A stretch of 64,000 bases of DNA, from NCBI RefSeq assembly GCF_018327685.1, contig NZ_BNEL01000003.1, positions 3,658,001 to 3,722,000 of the forward strand, written 5' to 3'. This document shows positions 59,298 through 64,000 of the stretch, one piece after another. The notes under the pieces are model-generated. The model did not search any database, was not told the origin of the DNA, and saw only the letters and a program-made list of their open reading frames with translations. The number at the start of each line of letters is the position of its first letter. Within the stretch, counting starts at the first letter, position 1. A program made the translations under genes and the position numbers. The stretch is from Streptomyces sp. TS71-3. GTDB taxonomy: Bacteria; Actinomycetota; Actinomycetes; Streptomycetales; Streptomycetaceae.

Positions 59298-61079
59298 ATG
59301 AGCCTGATCAGCCGCTCCCGCCCCGGTGCACCACCGGCCCGAGCCCCGCTGCGCCCCGCCCGCACCACCCGACTGAGCACCGCCCTGGAGTGGTTCCGCG
59401 ACCCCCGCCACATCCTGCTGGCCCTGGTGGCCCTCGTGGTCGCCTACCTGGCACTGGTGCCGGCCGCCACCATGCTGGTCGCCAGCCTCCAGTCGTCCTT
59501 CCTCAACACCGGGCCGGTCGAGTGGACCCTGCGCCACTACACGGAGACGCTGGGCAGCTCCGACTTCTGGGTGCTGGTGGGCAACTCCTTCGCCTATGCC
59601 GCGGCCACGGCCGTCCTGTGCACCGTCATCGGCTTCGGGCTCGCCTACCTGGTGACCCGGACCAACACCCCGGCGAAGTTCTTCGCCCAGGTCGCCGCGC
59701 TGGTCCCGCTGATCATCCCGGGCATCCTCAACACCGTCGCCTGGGCCCTGCTGTTCGCACCGAACACCGGCGCGCTGAACGTTCTGCTGCGCGACCTGCA
59801 CCTGCCGACGTTCGACATCTACTCGCTGGCCGGCATGGTGCTGGTGCAGTCCATGCACGTCACGCCCGTGGCCTTCCTGATGGGCACCGCTGCCTTCACC
59901 TCCATGGACTCCTCCCTGGAGGAGGCCGCCCTGAGCTCGGGAGCACCGCCCTTCCGCGTCTTCCGCACCATCACCGCCCGGCTCATCAGGCCGGCCATCA
60001 TGTCGGCGGCCCTGCTGATGTTCGTGCAGACCATCTCGACGTTCGAGGTGCCGCAGCTCATCGGCGTTCCCGGGCACACGTTCGTGTTCGTCAGCCGGAT
60101 CTACAAGGCCCTGCAGACCTTCCCGACCGACTACGGAACCGTCGGTGTCATCGGCATCTTCATCCTCGTCGTGGCCACCCTCGGGCTGTGGCTCTCGCGG
60201 CGGATGAGCGGGTCGGGCGCCGCCGCGCAGACCATCACCGGCAAGGGCTTCAGGCCCACCGTGACCGACCTCGGCCGGTGGCGGTGGCTGGGCTTCGCCA
60301 TCTTCGTGCTGTTCTTCATCGCGGCCGTGGTGCTGCCGCTGCTGATGCTGCTCTGGTCGTCGCTGCTGCCCGGCTACGAGCCGCCGTCGCTGTCGGCGCT
60401 GCACCACCTCACCCTGGCCAACTACCGTGAGCTCCTCGACACCCCCGCCCTCACCTCCTCGGTCCGCAACAGCCTGATCACCGCCGTGCTCGCCGGTGCC
60501 ATCGTCACCGTGCTCAGCTCGCTCGTCGCCTACATCACCGTCAAGACCAAGGTGCGCGGCAGGGGCGTGCTCGACGCGCTCGCCACGGTCCCGCTCGCGG
60601 TGCCCAGCGTCGTGATGGGCGTCGGCATCCTGTACTGGTACCTGACCGTCCCGATGCCCTTCCAGATGTACGGCACGCTGACGATCCTGGTGATCGCCTT
60701 CGTGACGATCGGGCTGCCCTACGGGCTGCGGTACATCGTGCCCGGCATGTCCCAGATCAAGGACGAGTTGGAGGAGGCCGCGGCCGCCAGCGGCGCGACG
60801 TGGCTGCGCACCTTCCGGCGCATCTACGTGCCGCTGCTGGTGCCCTCGCTGCTGGCCGCCTTCCTGTACACGGTCATCGTCGCGTTCCGCGAGATCTCGG
60901 CCGCCATCTTCCTCTACACCCAGGACACCCAAGTGGTGTCGGTGACGATCTACCAGGAGTGGTCCAACGGCAGTTACCCGATCGTGGCCGCCCTCGGCGT
61001 CGCCATCGTCGTCTTCCTCGCCGTGATCGTCGCACTGGTCCGCCTGCTGGGCAGCAGGACCGGGCTGAACCGTCAATGA
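59298..61079 (+). CDS. ABC transporter permease, fused two-domain type
   Basis: 593 aa, two binding-protein-dependent permease units in one chain (FbpB-like). Each half has about six hydrophobic segments and an EAA loop: EEAALSSGAPPFRVFRTITA in the first and EEAAAASGATWLRTFRRIYV in the second, the contact sites for the ATPase. The length is normal for fused iron/aminoethylphosphonate-type permeases. It lies 133 bp after the binding protein and 25 bp before the ATPase. Confidence 0.9.
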   Translation: MSLISRSRPGAPPARAPLRPARTTRLSTALEWFRDPRHILLALVALVVAYLALVPAATMLVASLQSSFLNTGPVEWTLRHYTETLGSSDFWVLVGNSFAYAAATAVLCTVIGFGLAYLVTRTNTPAKFFAQVAALVPLIIPGILNTVAWALLFAPNTGALNVLLRDLHLPTFDIYSLAGMVLVQSMHVTPVAFLMGTAAFTSMDSSLEEAALSSGAPPFRVFRTITARLIRPAIMSAALLMFVQTISTFEVPQLIGVPGHTFVFVSRIYKALQTFPTDYGTVGVIGIFILVVATLGLWLSRRMSGSGAAAQTITGKGFRPTVTDLGRWRWLGFAIFVLFFIAAVVLPLLMLLWSSLLPGYEPPSLSALHHLTLANYRELLDTPALTSSVRNSLITAVLAGAIVTVLSSLVAYITVKTKVRGRGVLDALATVPLAVPSVVMGVGILYWYLTVPMPFQMYGTLTILVIAFVTIGLPYGLRYIVPGMSQIKDELEEAAAASGATWLRTFRRIYVPLLVPSLLAAFLYTVIVAFREISAAIFLYTQDTQVVSVTIYQEWSNGSYPIVAALGVAIVVFLAVIVALVRLLGSRTGLNRQ

Positions 61080-61104
61080 GCCTGAGTACTCAAAGGAGAG
61101 TGTC

Positions 61105-62280
61105 GTGATCGAGGTACGCGGCCTGGTCAAGCGTTTCGAGGGACGGGCGGTGTCACGCAACGCCGTCGACGGTATCGACCTGGAGGTCCCCGAGGGAAAA
61201 CTCGTCACCTTGCTCGGCCCGAGCGGCTGCGGCAAGACCACCACCCTGCGTCTGATCGCCGGGCTGGAACGGCCCGACGCGGGCCGGATCACCATCGGCG
61301 GCAAGCTGGTGTGCGCGCCCGAGGAGGGGGTGTTCGTGGGCGCGCACCAGCGGCCCATCGGCGTGGTCTTCCAGTCGTACGCGGTCTGGCCCCATATGAC
61401 CGCCATCGAGAACGTGATGTTCCCGCTGCGGTCCGGGCAGAAGCGGCTGCCGCGCGCCGAGGCGCGCCGCCGTGCCATGGAGGCCCTCGACCTGGTCGGC
61501 CTCGCCGACCTCGCCGACCGGCCGTCGCCCGCGCTCTCCGGCGGCCAGCAGCAGCGCATCTCCCTGGCCCGCGCCCTGACCAGAGAGCCCGAGGTCCTGC
61601 TGCTGGACGAGCCGCTGAGCAACCTGGACGCCGGCCTCCGTGACCGGGTCCGCGACGAGATCCGGGGGGTGCAGCAGCGCCTCGGCATCACCACCGTCTT
61701 CGTCACCCACGACCAGGACGAGGCGCTCGCGGTCTCCGACGAGGTGATCGTCATGGACCGCGGCCGGATCGTGGAGCGCGGCGCGGCCCAGGAGATCTAC
61801 GCCGCGCCCCGCGAGGAGTTCACCGCGCGCTTCATGGGGATCTCCAACAGCCTGCCCGGCACGGTCCTGTCCCTGGGCGGCAAGACCGTCGAGATCGACC
61901 TCCCTCAGGGCAGGCTGAGCTGCCTGCCCACGGGCACGCTGAGCGAGGGCACTAGCGTCAACGTCTTCCTGCGCCCGGAGAGCCTGGTGCTCTCCCGCAA
62001 GGACCCGTCGGGTCGCGGCTGGAAGGGCACCGTCGAGTTCAGCATCTACCACGGCGACTGCTGGGACTACCACGTGCGCGTCGGCGACACCCTGCTGCGC
62101 TCGCGCATGTACCGGGAGAAGATCGGCCTCGCGCACGGCGACCCGGTCTTCGTGGTCCCCGAGGAGGAGAGCGCCATCGCGATCGCGGTGAGCGAGGACT
62201 CCACCGGCGCCGCTCCCTCGGACCCTGACGCGGCGACGTCGCTCTCGGCCACCGGTGCGAAAGGCGGCACCGTTCGGTGA
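61105..62280 (+). CDS. ABC transporter ATP-binding protein
   Basis: 391 aa from a GTG after AAAGGAG. Walker A GPSGCGKTTTLRLIAGLERP, Q-loop VVFQSYAVWPHMTAIENVMF, signature ALSGGQQQRISLARAL, Walker B EVLLLDEPLSNLDAGLRDRV and the H-loop VTHDQDEALAVSDEVIVM are all intact. A C-terminal TOBE-type region (about 240-350) is present. It energises the importer with the two upstream genes; a 40-residue Ala/Ser/Thr-rich tail is extra. Confidence 0.93.
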   Translation: MIEVRGLVKRFEGRAVSRNAVDGIDLEVPEGKLVTLLGPSGCGKTTTLRLIAGLERPDAGRITIGGKLVCAPEEGVFVGAHQRPIGVVFQSYAVWPHMTAIENVMFPLRSGQKRLPRAEARRRAMEALDLVGLADLADRPSPALSGGQQQRISLARALTREPEVLLLDEPLSNLDAGLRDRVRDEIRGVQQRLGITTVFVTHDQDEALAVSDEVIVMDRGRIVERGAAQEIYAAPREEFTARFMGISNSLPGTVLSLGGKTVEIDLPQGRLSCLPTGTLSEGTSVNVFLRPESLVLSRKDPSGRGWKGTVEFSIYHGDCWDYHVRVGDTLLRSRMYREKIGLAHGDPVFVVPEEESAIAIAVSEDSTGAAPSDPDAATSLSATGAKGGTVR

Positions 62281-62301
62281 CGGCCGGGGCCCCGGCCATG
62301 G

Positions 62302-62419
62302 ACCGGTGGGGGGCCGGGGCCCCGGCGCTGCCCGCCTGCCTGTGAAGGGGCCGGGGGGCGGATCGGGCTGACCCCGCGTCGAGGGGCGCGGGGAACTGCG
62401 CGAACGGCCCCCCACCGGT
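62302..62419. repeat. Long-range inverted repeat after the ABC importer genes
   Basis: ACCGGTGGGGGGCCG (62302-62316) is the exact reverse complement of 62405-62419. The 88 bp between include another GGGGCGCGGGGAAC element (about 62382). It probably forms a terminator stem for the importer operon. Confidence 0.75.
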
Positions 62420-62511
62420 GGTTGGCCGGGCTCGTACCGCAAGCGGCAGGCTGGACCGGATCTGGCGAAGCCCTAAGGCACATCCGTGGCGCGACCCGGC
62501 CGGGGGCTTCC

Positions 62512-63135
62512 TCACACGTGCAGCAGGCCGCTCAGCTCATCCGCGTGCAGCGGGACCGCGTAGACGTTGGTGCCCGGCTGGTACTTGCGGCCGCCCTCGC
62601 CGAGGTCGCCCACGTCCACCGGGTCGAACCCGATGTCCCGGATCAGCCCGGACACCACCGCCTTGGCCTCGGAGTCGGTGCCGGCGACGGGGATCGCCAG
62701 CCGCTCGGGGTCGCCCTTCGGGCGGACGGCGTCGCGCAGGGTGTCCCAGTAGATCGCGTTGAACGCCTTCACCAGGTTCGCGCCGGTGTACTCCCTGATC
62801 TTCTCGCTGGACGTGGTGGCCTCGCCGTCCAGGTCGGAGTCGTGCCCGTCCCGCTCGGGGTAGTAGTTGACGGTGTCGATGACGAGCTTGCCGCGGAGCT
62901 GCGCGGCGGGCAGTTCCCGGTAGCGGCCGTACGGGATCGACACGACGACGACCTGGCCGAACTCGGCCGCCTCTCGCGGCGTCATCGCCTGCACGGACCC
63001 GCCCATGCGGGCCGCCAGATCCTCGAGCGTCTCGGGGCCGCGTGAGTTGCTGATGGCCACCTCGTGGCCGATCCGGGCGAAATGCCGGGCGAGGGTGGCG
63101 CCGATGCGCCCCGCCCCGATGATGCCGATCCTCAT
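62512..63135 (-). CDS. NADPH-dependent F420 reductase-like protein
   Basis: 207 aa from ATG 63135 behind GGAGGGAGG. Rossmann motif MRIGIIGAGRIGATLARHFA with NADP-type SNSRGPETL, then VVVSIPYGRYRELPAAQL, KLVIDTVNYYPERDGH and a C-terminal region for substrate (FNAIYWDTLRDAV). The family includes F420H2:NADP oxidoreductases and related NADP-binding proteins acting on unknown substrates; several actinobacterial members do not use F420. It stands alone on the minus strand after the importer operon. Confidence 0.82.
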   Translation of the reverse strand: MRIGIIGAGRIGATLARHFARIGHEVAISNSRGPETLEDLAARMGGSVQAMTPREAAEFGQVVVVSIPYGRYRELPAAQLRGKLVIDTVNYYPERDGHDSDLDGEATTSSEKIREYTGANLVKAFNAIYWDTLRDAVRPKGDPERLAIPVAGTDSEAKAVVSGLIRDIGFDPVDVGDLGEGGRKYQPGTNVYAVPLHADELSGLLHV

Positions 63136-63222
63136 ACTGCCTCCCTCCGTGGCCGGGCGGCCGGAGCGCTGCTCAGGCATGTGCCGTCCCCGGCGCCCTC
63201 GTGCCGGCACCGGCGAGTGCCC

Positions 63223-63240
63223 TTCGGCGGCTCCGCCGAA
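63223..63240. terminator. Hairpin between the DksA-like and F420-reductase-like genes
   Basis: TTCGGCGG and CCGCCGAA with a 2-nt loop form an 8-bp stem about 115 bp past the end of the DksA-like gene (minus strand). Confidence 0.5.
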
Positions 63241-63355
63241 ACGCCGCGGAGAGCGCCCGCGCGCCTCTCACCCGTACGCCGGTCACATGCACCCGCGCAC
63301 CGGACCGGTGACCCCTCGTAGCCGCCACCGGCCGTACCCGCACCGGTGGAACGGG

Positions 63356-63745
63356 TCACCTGGTGGGGGTGCTCGCGCAGGCGATGCAGATCCGGGTGCT
63401 GAGGCGGGCGGCGAGCCGCTCCGCGGAGATGGGACCTCCGCAGCGCTCGCAGGTGAAGTACGTGCCCGCGCGGATCCGCTCTGCTGCGAGGTCCAGGTCG
63501 GCGAGCTCGGAGCGTGCCCGCGTCAGCGCGTCACGGAGCTGCGCGCGCTCGAACGCGACCGTCTGCCCTTCCGGATCGTGCTCGTCGTCGTCCGCGGCCA
63601 TCGCCGAGGTCTCCACGACGTTGTCCCACACCCGCGTCAGGGACGCGATGAGCCGTTCCGTGTCCGCACGGGCTTGCCCGACCACGTCCGTCAGGGCGCG
63701 CACGCCCGCCGCCGCGTGTTCGCTGCCGTCGCTGGAGTGGTCCAT
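63356..63745 (-). CDS. TraR/DksA family zinc-finger protein
   Basis: 129 aa from MDHSSDGSE. A helical N-terminal region (ARADTERLIASLTRVWDNVV), a conserved FERAQLRDALTRARSELADL helix and a C-terminal zinc finger (YFTCERCGGPISAERLAARL then CIACAS, C-x2-C-x17-C-x2-C) match small actinobacterial DksA/TraR proteins, which bind RNA polymerase. The acidic coiled-coil tip of true DksA is not obvious. No ribosome site fits the ATG well; the start is uncertain and a GTG lies six bases upstream. Confidence 0.83.
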   Translation of the reverse strand: MDHSSDGSEHAAAGVRALTDVVGQARADTERLIASLTRVWDNVVETSAMAADDDEHDPEGQTVAFERAQLRDALTRARSELADLDLAAERIRAGTYFTCERCGGPISAERLAARLSTRICIACASTPTR

Positions 63746-64000
63746 GGACACCGCAAGAGGAGAGGGGATCCTTCCATCCCCGAGTCTGCCTCGCCGGCCC
63801 GGTATATCGCCAATCATCCTCCCTCTCCCCGCCGCGAACGGGTCCCTCGCCCGTCGACCCGGTGCACGCCCTGGGGATGCTCCGGAGAAAGTGGCCTGAC
63901 CAATACGTCGATTCGATGTCGAATTCGATGGCCCCGACGCCGGGCGGTCGGGCCGGATCTGCCCGGACGGAGGCACGTCCGCCGCGCGTCAACGGCTCCG

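Overview
The window is very GC-rich actinobacterial DNA. Frequent GTG starts, four-base gene overlaps, a streptogrisin-type secreted protease, a MEDS-domain protein, a PucR regulator, an MbtH protein and a group 1h [NiFe]-hydrogenase together point to a Streptomyces chromosome, probably an accessory or arm region. No tRNA, rRNA, CRISPR array or transposase was seen.

Layout. (1) 1-8.4 kb: the 3' part of a high-affinity [NiFe]-hydrogenase locus: the C-terminal half of HypX, small and large subunits, a NifU-like protein, several poorly characterised accessory proteins, a maturation protease and a tiny membrane peptide, mostly overlapping. (2) 8.4-11.5 kb: an enoyl-CoA hydratase, then what looks like debris of a natural-product cluster (truncated KASIII-like gene, orphan MbtH, atypical LuxR regulator). 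(3) 11.8-18.4 kb: a FAH-family/FAD-oxidase pair, two secreted hydrolases, a threonine dehydratase and a MEDS protein. (4) 18.4-29.7 kb: a PucR regulator divergent from a second chaperone operon, dnaK-grpE-cbpA-cbpM-clpB, running on through a thioredoxin, a UBP zinc finger and a cNMP-binding/FAD oxidoreductase fusion. (5) 29.8-33.8 kb: a cell-envelope module, uppP, blaI-M56 peptidase, and dedA-PAP2, tied together by two nearly identical BlaI-type operators. (6) 33.9-35.0 kb: a secreted beta-helix protein.

(7) 35.4-62.3 kb: a large catabolic region. It encodes a Rieske oxygenase with its ferredoxin and ferredoxin reductase, two proteins of the 4,5-dihydroxyphthalate decarboxylase/NMT1 fold, LigJ-like 4-oxalomesaconate hydratase, LigK-like aldolase, two medium-chain Zn dehydrogenases, RpiB-like and PanB-like proteins, a Cys-nucleophile alpha/beta hydrolase, a phosphoglycerate-mutase-like protein, two bicupins, an EutA-like reactivase, a methyltransferase, an MFS carrier, an FCD-type GntR regulator and an ABC importer. 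A 16-bp motif (about GNCCATTAGNCCATNN) recurs at six of the promoters and is the best candidate operator for the GntR protein. The enzymes resemble the phthalate/protocatechuate 4,5-cleavage route, but no recognisable LigAB ring-cleavage dioxygenase is present, so the substrate and the ring-opening step are open questions. (8) 62.5-64 kb: an F420-type NADP reductase-like protein and a DksA/TraR zinc-finger protein.

The most interesting parts are the catabolic region (bicupins, an EutA without EutBC and a PanB homologue with an altered catalytic residue under one apparent regulon) and the BlaI-controlled undecaprenyl-phosphate recycling module.
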